DNA of 50,388 bases, from positions 1-50,388 of the forward strand of contig CAJVXP010000014.1 in NCBI GenBank assembly GCA_913009685.1. The letters are read 5' to 3'. Below, in pieces: positions 43,603-50,388 of this stretch; the stretch's first letter is position 1, and each line of letters begins with the position of its first letter. Made by a program: the position numbers and the translations under genes. The notes beneath the pieces were generated by a model that was given only the letters and a program-made list of their open reading frames with translations, was not told the DNA's origin and searched no databases. Source of the DNA: an uncultured Bacteroidota bacterium (GTDB taxonomy: Bacteria > Bacteroidota > Bacteroidia > Bacteroidales > F082).

Positions 43603-45228
43603 TTACCTAAGTCCCAATGTGTTGCCGGGATTCATGATTCCTTTCGGGTCCAGATTATCTTTGATGGCCTGCAACAACCTCATAGCTGTTTTCCCCATCT
43701 CTTTCTCCATCCAGGGAGCCAGTGCCCGGCCAATGCCATGATGATGCGAAAGAGAACCGCCGTTGGCATGAATTGCATCTATGAGTCCCTTATGATATTG
43801 AAGATAATCTTCCACCTCTTCATCCGGTTTCATTGGACTGAGAAAAGTAAAATAGAGGTTTGCCCCGTTTTCATACACATGCGAAATGTGCGCCATAACA
43901 TGTGTTTTCTCCCGGCTTTCAAGATATCGTCTCACATTTGTCCACAAATTTAACAAATTATCCCAGGTTACCGAAGTCTCCACCGTATCGGTCATGATAC
44001 CGACATCCATAAGCGGGTCACGCAGGTAAGCACTCTCATAACGCTGTTTCAGCCATTCTTTCACCGGCTTTTCACCGGAATAAAAGGCACCTGATTTCCG
44101 GGCAGTCTTTTTTATTTTTTTCTTCACGAGGTGCGTGTATTCTTTATCACCTTCGATGCTGACAAACATCAGGCATCTTTCTCCCGGCCGGTATCCTTTC
44201 ATCTTCAAAAACCTGTCGGAAAGCGAGTTATCAAATCCTTTAATTTTAAAAGCGGTGGCCGTTTCCACAGGATCCGAAAGACGGAAAAGATGCGGGAAGC
44301 CAAACCCGGCCTGCATGATTTTGCGCATGCTTTGGGTAGCCGATGTAAAATCCTTAAAAACGAAGGAGGCAAAAGCGGTGTTTTCAGGGCGGTACTTTCT
44401 TATTTTCAGTGTAACAGAGGTAATAACGCCCAGCGTTCCTTCCGAACCGATAAAAATTTTGTTCAGATCCCAGGCTTCGGCAGTAGCAGGAAAATCTTTG
44501 GTTTCGATGATTCCCGCAGGCGTGACAACCCGTAGCGCGAGTACCAGGTCCTCAATTTTGCCGTATCCGGTAGAAGCTTGTCCGGCACCGCGGGCTGCCA
44601 CCCAGCCGCCAACAGTTGAATATTCAAAAGACTGGGGAAAATGGCCACAGGTGTAACCACGGTCGTTCAAATGCTTTTCCAAAGCCGGTCCGTAAACTCC
44701 CGGCTGCACCCGGACGCTGGTGTTCACTTCGTTTACTTCAAGAACTTTATTGAACCAGGCTGTCAAATCCAGACTGATGCCGCCGCGAGGTGTTTCCACA
44801 CCGCGTGTTACCGACGAAAGACTGCCCACGGGCGTTATGGCAATGTTTTCCTGCTGGCAGAGGTGCAGAATTTGTTCGATTTCCTTTTCCGTGCGGGGCG
44901 AGATAACCAAATCGGGTGGTGTGGCGATTTCTCCTTTCCGCAAATTCAACAAATCACCATAAAACTTACCGAAAGCATGAGTGGCACGGGAATAATCATC
45001 CCACCGGACATTTTCGCTGCCGGCAATATTTTCAAACTGCTGCCGGATGGCTGCCGGGATTTTCGATTTTTGTTCCAGCCTGACTTCCCGGTCGCCGTAA
45101 AGGACTTTTTTGTCGAAATCGGCATCTATGTAATCGAACTGCTCTTTTATGAGTTCGACAACACCTTTTTCAAGCTTTTCTTCGCGTTTGTCTCCCCATT
45201 TAAAAATGGATCGGTAGGTTGTCTCCAT
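43603..45228 (-). CDS. AGPS-like FAD-linked oxidase
   Basis: A 541-residue flavoprotein of the vanillyl-alcohol-oxidase superfamily, closest in motifs to alkyl-dihydroxyacetonephosphate synthase. FAD-binding: SPRTEKEIEQILHLC, ITPVGSLSSVTRG (about 131-143) and STVGGWVAARGAG (about 204-216). The substrate half keeps the HHH motif (495-497, LSHHHGIGR), the SFETS-like VETSVTWDNL, and PHLFRLSDPVET. AGPS exchanges the acyl chain of acyl-DHAP for a fatty alcohol in ether-lipid synthesis; bacterial relatives may instead oxidise hydroxy acids. The motifs favour AGPS-type chemistry, but no partner acyltransferase is present. Confidence 0.85.
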   Translation of the reverse strand: METTYRSIFKWGDKREEKLEKGVVELIKEQFDYIDADFDKKVLYGDREVRLEQKSKIPAAIRQQFENIAGSENVRWDDYSRATHAFGKFYGDLLNLRKGEIATPPDLVISPRTEKEIEQILHLCQQENIAITPVGSLSSVTRGVETPRGGISLDLTAWFNKVLEVNEVNTSVRVQPGVYGPALEKHLNDRGYTCGHFPQSFEYSTVGGWVAARGAGQASTGYGKIEDLVLALRVVTPAGIIETKDFPATAEAWDLNKIFIGSEGTLGVITSVTLKIRKYRPENTAFASFVFKDFTSATQSMRKIMQAGFGFPHLFRLSDPVETATAFKIKGFDNSLSDRFLKMKGYRPGERCLMFVSIEGDKEYTHLVKKKIKKTARKSGAFYSGEKPVKEWLKQRYESAYLRDPLMDVGIMTDTVETSVTWDNLLNLWTNVRRYLESREKTHVMAHISHVYENGANLYFTFLSPMKPDEEVEDYLQYHKGLIDAIHANGGSLSHHHGIGRALAPWMEKEMGKTAMRLLQAIKDNLDPKGIMNPGNTLGLR

Positions 45229-45266
45229 AGCTGATTATGTTAAATCCTTATTTTTTTATTCGTTGA

Positions 45267-46898
45267 TTACACCTTGGGCAGCATAAACCGTTTTTGTACT
45301 TTTTGAATTTCAGATTTGCGCCTTTTCTCATCCCAGTTTAAATGATCTGCTGCCAGCGCAGCTACCTTTTCAATGACGGATTTCCCCGGATTTCCCAATG
45401 TGCCGATGCCGGTTCGTCTGAAAAGAATATCGGAAAGCGACAAAGCCTGTTCTTCCTGCAATGCATAAGCCACTTCCGCCAATATCTCGCCATCGTCATT
45501 CAAAACTTCCGCTAATTTAGTGTTTTTACGTGCCAGTTGGAAAACGGCATGGCTTTCAGTTCCGTAATTTTTACCGAGATATTCGACGGTAGCTTTGGAA
45601 AAATCGGGATATCCGGTGCTGAGTTTGCTCATGAATGTTTCCATATTCTTGATATCACATCCGTAAAGCGGCTGACTGGAACTGATTTCTTTCGGAAATT
45701 TATCATCAAACTTTTTTTGTATCTTTTTTAACACATCCACTGCCAGTTGCCGGCTGGTGGTATATTTTCCACCCTCAACGGTGAACAATCCATCCAAACC
45801 CTCATCGGTATTATCGAAAATTTCATATTTCCGGGAAGACTCATAAGAATTTTCAGTATCGGTATCAGCAAGCGGGCGCAGACCGCCGTAATAAAACAGG
45901 ACGTCCTCATATTTTAAATCCGCTCCATTGAAGTTTTCATTAACATCTTCGAGTAGCTCCATGATGCTTGCTTTGGTCACTTTGTAATCGTCGGGGTTTC
46001 CAAAATACTCTTTGTCTGTTGTACCGATAAGGCTGTGGCTGCGCCAGGGCATCACCATAATGTGCCGGTCTTGTTTGGTCATCACTGTAACGGCATGGTC
46101 TTCGCAAATTCTCCGGGTAACGATATGGATGCCTTCGGAGCGCCGGATGTTGTGTTTTGTGTTGCCGGTATTGGCCGATTTTATAACCATATCAGCCCAG
46201 GGACCGGCACAATTTACCGTTACCGGAGCTGTAAAACGCCCCTCCTCTCCGGTTATCAAATCCTTTACCAAAATGCCTTTTACGCGGTTCTCTTTTCTGA
46301 TAAAGGAAACCACCTGCGCATAACTGGAGAGCCGGGCACCATAAGTTTCAGCAGATTTCAGAAAAGCAAGGGTCAGCCTTTCGGGAAAAATATTCTGACA
46401 ATCGTAATAAACGGTTGAGCCGGTCAGCCCTTGCTGTTTTACGCAATGCTCCAGCGCCAGCGTCCGGCTTCGCGAGTACGATTTAAAATGCGGAAGACTT
46501 TTGGTCGGATCCCAGGTATGACCCTTGTCATAAGAGAGCACATCGTACAGCACCATAGCGGTAAGCATCAGCCATTTACGACTCTTGAACTTTCGGTATG
46601 AAGGCATCATAAAAGGAATGGGATAGACGAAGTTGGGGGCAATATTACTCAGAATTCTTCGCTCTCTCAATGACTCACGCACCAAGCCCAGTTCAAGATT
46701 TTTGAGATAACGCAACCCGCCGTGGATAAGTTTGGAAGTAGCCGAAGAGGTAGCCGCGCCAAAATCATTTTTTTCAAACAAAGCAACTTTCAAGCCTCTT
46801 GTACCGGCTTCGTAAGCGAGCGAAGCCCCTGTGATACCGCCCCCGATAATTATCAGGTCGAACGATCCTGACTTATGTGTGCTGATAAAACGTTCCAT
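45267..46898 (-). CDS. glpD: FAD-dependent glycerol-3-phosphate dehydrogenase
   Basis: Oxidises sn-glycerol-3-phosphate to DHAP at the inner membrane and passes electrons to quinone. The 543-residue protein from the ATG at 46898 (MERFISTHKSGSFDLIII) has the FAD motif IIIGGGITGASLAYEAGTRG, ATSSATSKLIHGGLRYLKN and the C-terminal DAO-type regions (VNCAGPWADMVI, FTVEGGKYTTSRQLA). A TTG 8 codons upstream is in frame but not needed. A C-terminal helical domain (QALSLSDILFRRTGIGTLG) matches the GlpD tail. It is the first gene of the trio with the AGPS-like gene (38-nt gap) and the FGGY kinase. Confidence 0.91.
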   Translation of the reverse strand: MERFISTHKSGSFDLIIIGGGITGASLAYEAGTRGLKVALFEKNDFGAATSSATSKLIHGGLRYLKNLELGLVRESLRERRILSNIAPNFVYPIPFMMPSYRKFKSRKWLMLTAMVLYDVLSYDKGHTWDPTKSLPHFKSYSRSRTLALEHCVKQQGLTGSTVYYDCQNIFPERLTLAFLKSAETYGARLSSYAQVVSFIRKENRVKGILVKDLITGEEGRFTAPVTVNCAGPWADMVIKSANTGNTKHNIRRSEGIHIVTRRICEDHAVTVMTKQDRHIMVMPWRSHSLIGTTDKEYFGNPDDYKVTKASIMELLEDVNENFNGADLKYEDVLFYYGGLRPLADTDTENSYESSRKYEIFDNTDEGLDGLFTVEGGKYTTSRQLAVDVLKKIQKKFDDKFPKEISSSQPLYGCDIKNMETFMSKLSTGYPDFSKATVEYLGKNYGTESHAVFQLARKNTKLAEVLNDDGEILAEVAYALQEEQALSLSDILFRRTGIGTLGNPGKSVIEKVAALAADHLNWDEKRRKSEIQKVQKRFMLPKV

Positions 46899-47026
46899 AG
46901 TCTTTGTTATTCGTTTTTTCAAAGTACAAAGTTTGGAAACAAATAGCAGAATTTTTTTAACATTTGGTAAAAAATGAAGGCAGGAGGGACAAATCTGGCG
47001 GAAAGGAGAACTAAAACCGGTGCAAA

Positions 47027-47095
47027 AGTCCCGTCATTGCGATGAGCCTTAGGGTGGCCTGCAGGGTGGCGCGAAGAAGCAATCTGTTTAAATGA
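47027..47095 (+). repeat. Dispersed repeat, copy B (left flank of TA pair)
   Basis: Starts AGTCCCGTCATTGCGATGAG and ends GAAGAAGCAATC. Copy C at 47921-47978 matches it over about 55 nt with few differences, including the core GCCTGCAGGGTGGCGCG; the two flank the toxin-antitoxin pair in direct orientation. Confidence 0.85.
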
Positions 47096-47293
47096 GCAGC
47101 CTGAGCAAAGAGATTGCCATCGGCCTAAGAGACAGGCTTCACACGCCATTAGGCTTTTTCAAACAAAAATTATTTCCGTGTGGTTATCCCGATAGTGCAT
47201 TAAAAATTTTCATCGTCTATAAAAAAGCTCTGAAAATCTTGATGCGAACCAATTATTAGAAGTTCCCTATAGCTCAAAATAATATTTAGCCAA

Positions 47294-47324
47294 TTGAAGG
47301 GGGTTGAAAAAATTATTAACTTTG
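47294..47324 (+). promoter_or_regulatory. Promoter of the toxin-antitoxin pair
   Basis: TTG at 47294-47296 and TAACTTTG at 47317-47324 with 20 nt between match the Bacteroidota consensus. Transcription would begin near 47330, at or beside the first ATG (47329), so the mRNA may be leaderless or begin translation at the second ATG (47335). Confidence 0.7.
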
Positions 47325-47328
47325 TAAC

Positions 47329-47562
47329 ATGGAAATGAATATTCAAAACATAAAAATCGAATTAATTCAATGGTTAACAACCTTGGATGACAAGAATTTA
47401 ATTCAAAAAATTCTTGATTTGCGTAAAAGCCAAACAAAAGATTGGTGGAATGAAATATCTGATGCAGAAAAATCATCGATAGAAAAAGGTATTTCTGATG
47501 CAGAAAATGGAAAACTAAATTCTCATTCCGAAGCGCATAAAGTTTATGAAAAGTGGTTATAA
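47329..47562 (+). CDS. Putative antitoxin of a type II TA pair
   Basis: A 77-residue protein: N-terminal helix-rich part (IKIELIQWLTTLDDKNLIQKILDL) and an acidic C-terminal tail (ISDAEKSSIEKGISDAENGKLNSHSEAHKVYEKWL) that would wrap the toxin. This layout is common in Bacteroidota antitoxins paired with ParE/RelE toxins. It overlaps the toxin gene by 17 nt, which indicates translational coupling. No clear DNA-binding motif is recognised. Its promoter has good -33 and -7 elements; whether the protein represses it cannot be told. Confidence 0.78.
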   Translation: MEMNIQNIKIELIQWLTTLDDKNLIQKILDLRKSQTKDWWNEISDAEKSSIEKGISDAENGKLNSHSEAHKVYEKWL

Positions 47563-47848
47563 AATTGAGTGGACAGACAATGCCATAGCTGAACTAAAAG
47601 CGACATATAAATATCTTGAAGATAATTGGACAGAGAAAGAGTTGAGGAGTCTGTCGGCTGAGATTGAGAGAACCATACATTTAATTTCTAATAATCCGGA
47701 GCTGTTTCCCATATCTGAAAAATTGAACATCAGAAAAGTTGTCATTAAGAGCCTGAATACATTATATTACAGAGAAAAGGAAAATAATAAAGTTGAAATA
47801 CTTTCATTCTTTTCAAACAGACAAAACCCTGATAAGCGGAAGATATAG
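47546..47848 (+). CDS. RelE/ParE-superfamily toxin
   Basis: A 100-residue protein with the family layout: YKIEWTDNAIAELKATYKYLEDNW, two helices (ELRSLSAEIERTIHLISNNPELFP), then strands IRKVVIKSLNTLYYREKENNKVEILSFFSNRQNP. The signature end 'NRQNP' and the R(K)...Y residues are typical of ParE/RelE-like toxins. Target is either gyrase (ParE) or ribosome-bound mRNA (RelE); sequence favours the ParE-like branch by its N-terminal helix pair, but this is uncertain. It starts inside the antitoxin gene (ATG at 47546). Confidence 0.85.
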   Translation: MKSGYKIEWTDNAIAELKATYKYLEDNWTEKELRSLSAEIERTIHLISNNPELFPISEKLNIRKVVIKSLNTLYYREKENNKVEILSFFSNRQNPDKRKI

Positions 47849-47920
47849 CACAAGTACAACAAGCCCCAATCCCCGCTTCAATCGTCCAAAAAACTCCCAA
47901 CCCCGGCACAGGATGGAAAG

Positions 47921-47978
47921 AGTCCCGTCATTGCGATGAGCATAGCGTTAGCCTGCAGGGTGGCGCGAAGAAGCAATC
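47921..47978 (+). repeat. Dispersed repeat, copy C (right flank of TA pair)
   Basis: Begins AGTCCCGTCATTGCGATGAG and ends GCGAAGAAGCAATC, nearly identical to copy B. The toxin gene ends 72 nt before it. Confidence 0.85.
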
Positions 47979-48045
47979 CCAAACGAAAACAGCATCTCAT
48001 TCCCTCCGTTTTCCCCGTCACAGAAATATTTAAGGATTGTAGCCC

Positions 48046-48624
48046 TTAGTTGTCAAACTGCACCGTTCGCCGCAAGCGACTCAGCGACTGAGAAGTAATG
48101 CCGAGATAAGAGGCTATGTATTGCAACGGAACATGCTGGAAGATATCCGGAAACTGTTTCATCATCTCCTTATACCTTACTTCGGCAGGCTGTGTGATGA
48201 AAGCGTAAATCCGGCTTTGCGTCTGTACAAACATCTCCTCAATCACCCGGCGTCCCACACGCTGCCAGTTATTGTATTTATCATACAGGGATTCAAGATG
48301 ATCGCGATAAATCACCAACAGTTCGCAATCGGTTATGGCTTGAATGATTTCAAAAGAAGGCGTTTGTGACACATAACTGGGAAGCGCCGTAACAAAAGTA
48401 TGCAATGGCGAAATGTCGCGGGTAATTTCATTTCCATCATGGTTGTACAACACACGCAGATAACCGTTTTGTGTAAAGGAGATGTAGCGGGCTATCTCTC
48501 CTTCCCTGACAAAATATTCGTTTTTTTTGAGATTTCTGATCTTGATAAAAGGCTTTACAGCTTCCCATTCTTCCTGACTCAGGTTGGCAAACTGGCTCAC
48601 AAATTGTTTTAAATCGCTGTACAT
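48046..48624 (-). CDS. Crp/Fnr-family transcriptional regulator
   Basis: A 192-residue protein from MYSDLKQFV (ATG at 48624). The cyclic-nucleotide-binding-like domain covers about residues 20-130 (IRNLKKNEYFVREGEIARYISFTQNGYLRVLY, DGNEITRDISP), and a short C-terminal HTH follows (LQYIASYLGITSQSLSRLRR). The cNMP phosphate-binding cassette is incomplete (no GE...R-S), so cAMP binding is unlikely, and no Fe-S cysteines are present. The type is common in Bacteroidota with unknown signals. The frame is open upstream to a TTG at 48651, but TACTTTTG, a -7 box on the minus strand (48649-48656), overlaps that codon, supporting the later ATG. Confidence 0.86.
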   Translation of the reverse strand: MYSDLKQFVSQFANLSQEEWEAVKPFIKIRNLKKNEYFVREGEIARYISFTQNGYLRVLYNHDGNEITRDISPLHTFVTALPSYVSQTPSFEIIQAITDCELLVIYRDHLESLYDKYNNWQRVGRRVIEEMFVQTQSRIYAFITQPAEVRYKEMMKQFPDIFQHVPLQYIASYLGITSQSLSRLRRTVQFDN

Positions 48625-48648
48625 GTATGTTTTATTATCAGGATTATT

Positions 48649-48656
48649 CAAAAGTA
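48649..48656 (-). promoter_or_regulatory. Candidate promoter -7 box of the Crp/Fnr gene
   Basis: TACTTTTG on the minus strand matches TAnnTTTG, 25 nt before the ATG at 48624. No clear -33 element. Confidence 0.45.
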
Positions 48657-48734
48657 AAGATATTTTCCGGTCCTATGACCTTTGTTGTTAAACTTTTCCT
48701 ATTCGGCTGGCGGAAAAACCAAAAAAATCGGTAA

Positions 48735-48786
48735 GATTGCTTCTTCACACCAACACACAGGCCTGCCCGATGTTCATCGCAATGAC
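48735..48786 (-). repeat. Dispersed repeat, inverted copy D
   Basis: On the minus strand it reads GTCATTGCGATGAAC...GGCAGGCCTGTGTG...GAAGAAGCAATC, an inverted relative of copies A-C. Confidence 0.75.
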
Positions 48787-49070
48787 GTGGTACAATTATA
48801 AATCCGGGGATGGCGGACAGGCTCCCCTCTAGGGGTTGGGGGTAGTGCAGATAAAGCAGAATAAGCAAAGCCTTGAACGTGGGCGGATTAACCTTTCAGG
48901 TTTTGACCAACCTGAAAGGAGAGGCAACTTTGAGATGTTATACATTATCACCGGGACTTAACAAAAAAAATAAATTCCTGCCTGCCGGGAAAAGCCAAAA
49001 AATGATTTCCTTTGTAAAGAAACAGACGAGCAAATGTTTATTTGACTGTCAGCAATTTAAAATAAAAATC
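48787..49070. other. Region upstream of mgsA with short repeats
   Basis: A CTCCCCTCTAGGGGTTGGGG-like motif (48822-48842) and a hairpin CCTTTCAGGTT (48892-48902) with AACCTGAAAGG (48909-48919) are seen. An open frame of 66 codons in frame with mgsA (48873-49070) runs through the hairpin and has no family-like sequence; not called. Confidence 0.55.
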
Positions 49071-49526
49071 ATGATTAAAACAGTAGCTCTCGTAGCCCAC
49101 GACAACCGTAAACAGGATTTGATGGAATGGGTGGAGTATAATTACAAACGATTAATGGATAAAAAGCTGGTTTGCACAGGAACCACAGGCCGGCTGGTAA
49201 AGGAGGCACTGGAAAAACATCTTGACGGGAAAAAGATAAAAGATATACAGCTGCTGAAATCAGGCCCGCTCGGTGGCGATCAGCAACTGGGAGCCATGAT
49301 TGCCGAGGGAAAAATTGACATGGTTATTTTTCTGTGGGACCCTATGGAACCACAACCCCACGATGTGGATGTGAAAGCCTTGCTGCGCATTGCAGTCATG
49401 TATAACATACCCACCGCCAATAACCGTTCCACAGCCGATTTTCTAATCACGTCTGAGTTGTACAGCACAGATTATCACCCGATTCTGAAAGACTATTCTA
49501 CCTACATTAGAAGGAAAATAAGATGA
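49071..49526 (+). CDS. mgsA: Methylglyoxal synthase
   Basis: Converts dihydroxyacetone phosphate to methylglyoxal and phosphate, a bypass of lower glycolysis when phosphate is short. Starting at ATG 49071 the protein has 151 residues, the family length. Residues match the known catalytic set: His10 and Asp12 in VAHDNRK, Asp70 in SGPLGGDQQ, Asp90 in FLWDPM, His97 and Asp100 in QPHDVDVKALLR, plus the phosphate loop CTGTTGR. It overlaps the SRPBCC gene by 4 nt. Confidence 0.96.
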   Translation: MIKTVALVAHDNRKQDLMEWVEYNYKRLMDKKLVCTGTTGRLVKEALEKHLDGKKIKDIQLLKSGPLGGDQQLGAMIAEGKIDMVIFLWDPMEPQPHDVDVKALLRIAVMYNIPTANNRSTADFLITSELYSTDYHPILKDYSTYIRRKIR

Positions 49527-49903
49527 AAGATTACAAACAATACATCAGCATTCATGCGGAACCGGAGGATGTGTATGCCTGCCTGACGAACCCGTTTACC
49601 ATTGAACTTTGGTCGGATATGCCGGCGAAGATGGAAGCCAAAGAAGGTACGGAGTTTGAAATGTTTGAAGGAGATATTACAGGGAAAATTCTGGAGCTGG
49701 AGCCCGATAAAAAAGTGGTGCAACAATGGTATTTCGGCGACCAGAAAGAACCATCCATCGTCACCTTTAAGATTCATCCTGACAAAGGAAAAGTTTCGCT
49801 GGAGCTACGTCACACCAACATCCCTGATGAAGCTTACGACGAAGTTACAGAAGGTTGGAAAAAATATTTCCTTGGTCGGATTAAAGAGTTTTTGGAACTT
49901 TGA
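49523..49903 (+). CDS. SRPBCC/AHSA1-like protein
   Basis: A 126-residue protein of the START-like (SRPBCC) fold, Aha1 C-terminal-domain group: KDYKQYISIHAEPEDVYACLTNPFTIELWSD, EFEMFEGDITGKILELEPDKKVVQQW and a C-terminal helix WKKYFLGRIKEFLEL. These proteins bind small hydrophobic ligands or act with Hsp90; the function here is unknown. The ATG overlaps the mgsA stop (ATGA), so translation is coupled. Confidence 0.86.
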   Translation: MKDYKQYISIHAEPEDVYACLTNPFTIELWSDMPAKMEAKEGTEFEMFEGDITGKILELEPDKKVVQQWYFGDQKEPSIVTFKIHPDKGKVSLELRHTNIPDEAYDEVTEGWKKYFLGRIKEFLEL

Positions 49904-50260
49904 GGCGTGAGATGAAATGTCATTTGCAGTTTCTCAAATCTTATGCCGGTTGGGGATTGCAAATCCCCCTTTAAAAACCTCCGATTTGTAATCTGGAGGA
50001 GCAAAAAGACGCCAAGAACACAAAACGCTTATTTACAATTATTTAACTTTTGCGTATTTTGCGTTATATTTTTGCGTGCTTTGCGTGAACTTTACTTTTT
50101 GGACATCCCCAGCAAAGATGGACAAGGCCGGTTAAGCCTTCATGGTTCTTAACTTCTTAATGGTTCAAGACAAAGAGAATACAATTTCCTCAAAAACCGA
50201 TAGAAAAAAGCCGGTTTATGCTTAATTTTGCCTCCACAATTTCAAATTGAGAAACACCAT
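49904..50260. repeat. Non-coding repeat-rich end of the genuine sequence
   Basis: Hairpins GGGGATT/AATCCCC (49952-49968) and CCTCCGATT with AATCTGGAGG (49978-49999, one bulge) resemble those at 28605-28652. Further on, GCGT-containing tandem-like motifs (TTTGCGT repeated, 50047-50089) appear. No gene is supported. Confidence 0.55.
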
Positions 50261-50388
50261 AGATCGGAAGAGCGTCGTGTAGGGAAAGAGTGTAGATCTC
50301 GGTGGTCGCCGTATCATTAAAAAAAAAAATAACAAAAAAACAAGTAAGAGCACAATCATGAGACAAACAACAGACTAACAGACACATA
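50261..50388. other. Illumina adapter artefact at contig end
   Basis: Bases 50261-50318 match the complement of the Illumina TruSeq universal adapter, beginning AGATCGGAAGAGCGTCGTGT. Bases 50319-50388 are poly-A followed by A-rich junk, as seen when reads run past the adapter. The minus-strand translation contains NDTATTEIYTLSLHDALPI, a known spurious peptide in databases. Not biological. Confidence 0.97.

Larger units (their letters stand above)
46899..47328. other. Repeat-bearing intergenic region upstream of the TA pair
   Basis: No supportable gene. Holds repeat copy B and a separate arm 47112-47147, plus the promoter of the toxin-antitoxin pair at its right end. Confidence 0.6.

Noticed and set aside
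47921..48786. Possible CRISPR array from repeats B, C and D
   Set aside because: Few copies, irregular spacing, variable middles, mixed orientation and no cas genes.
48873..49070. N-terminal extension of mgsA
   Set aside because: In frame but runs through a hairpin; MgsA family proteins start at MIKTVALVAHD and the ATG at 49071 gives the usual length.
50190..50387. 65-codon minus-strand ORF at the contig end
   Set aside because: Its translation is the complement of an Illumina adapter followed by junk; artefact.

Overview
The window looks like chromosomal DNA from a member of the phylum Bacteroidota (Bacteroidales/Marinilabiliales type). Evidence: type IX secretion core genes porU, porV and gldJ side by side; a TonB-dependent receptor with an N-terminal carboxypeptidase-regulatory-like domain; few Shine-Dalgarno sequences; and several promoters of the Bacteroidota form (TTTG about 20 nt upstream of TAnnTTTG). 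No rRNA, tRNA, CRISPR array, phage or intact insertion sequence was recognised. The last ~128 bases are a sequencing artefact: Illumina adapter, then poly-A and junk.

Layout. 1-1171 (minus): histidine operon start, with a His-rich leader peptide, an attenuator terminator, hisG and the beginning of hisD. 1290-4190 (minus): HAD hydrolase, DUF2279-like protein and phosphohexomutase. 4316-10108 (minus): ispF, porV and porU. 10613-14499 (plus): gldJ, murF and anmK, divergent from porU. 14619-18369 (minus): truA, obgE, an O-methyltransferase and an M16 peptidase. 18858-27359 (plus): a fatty-acid beta-oxidation regulon made of a MarR regulator under a perfect 28-bp palindrome, a FadN-type fusion, thiolase, acyl-CoA dehydrogenase, DUF4442 protein and acyl-CoA synthetase. 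27551-28564 (plus): GAPDH. 28681-29337 (minus): LuxR-type regulator with a degenerate receiver. 29817-34472 (plus): beta-helix-like lipoprotein and TonB-dependent receptor.

34602-36920 holds small genes: a CxxC protein, an ICMT-like methyltransferase, a thioredoxin-like/glutaredoxin fusion and an orphan GroES-like protein. Next come nnr (minus), a Uup-type ABC-F ATPase (plus) and an AAA/DUF4143 ATPase (minus). 42004-46898 (minus) is a compact trio: glycerol-3-phosphate dehydrogenase, an alkyl-DHAP-synthase-like flavoprotein and an FGGY kinase. From 46900 the DNA becomes accessory in character, with dispersed intergenic repeats, a type II toxin-antitoxin pair between two near-identical direct repeats, a Crp/Fnr regulator, mgsA and an SRPBCC protein.

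How the genes fit together: the fad block forms a nearly complete fatty-acid activation and beta-oxidation route under one likely MarR repressor, with strong hairpin terminators inside it that may set stoichiometry. PorU, PorV and GldJ serve type IX secretion. GlpD makes DHAP, which the AGPS-like protein might use in modified form and which MgsA converts to methylglyoxal. The best candidates for something undescribed are the GlpD/AGPS-like/FGGY trio, the lipoprotein/TonB-receptor pair, the MarR operator and the phosphorylation-blind LuxR regulator.
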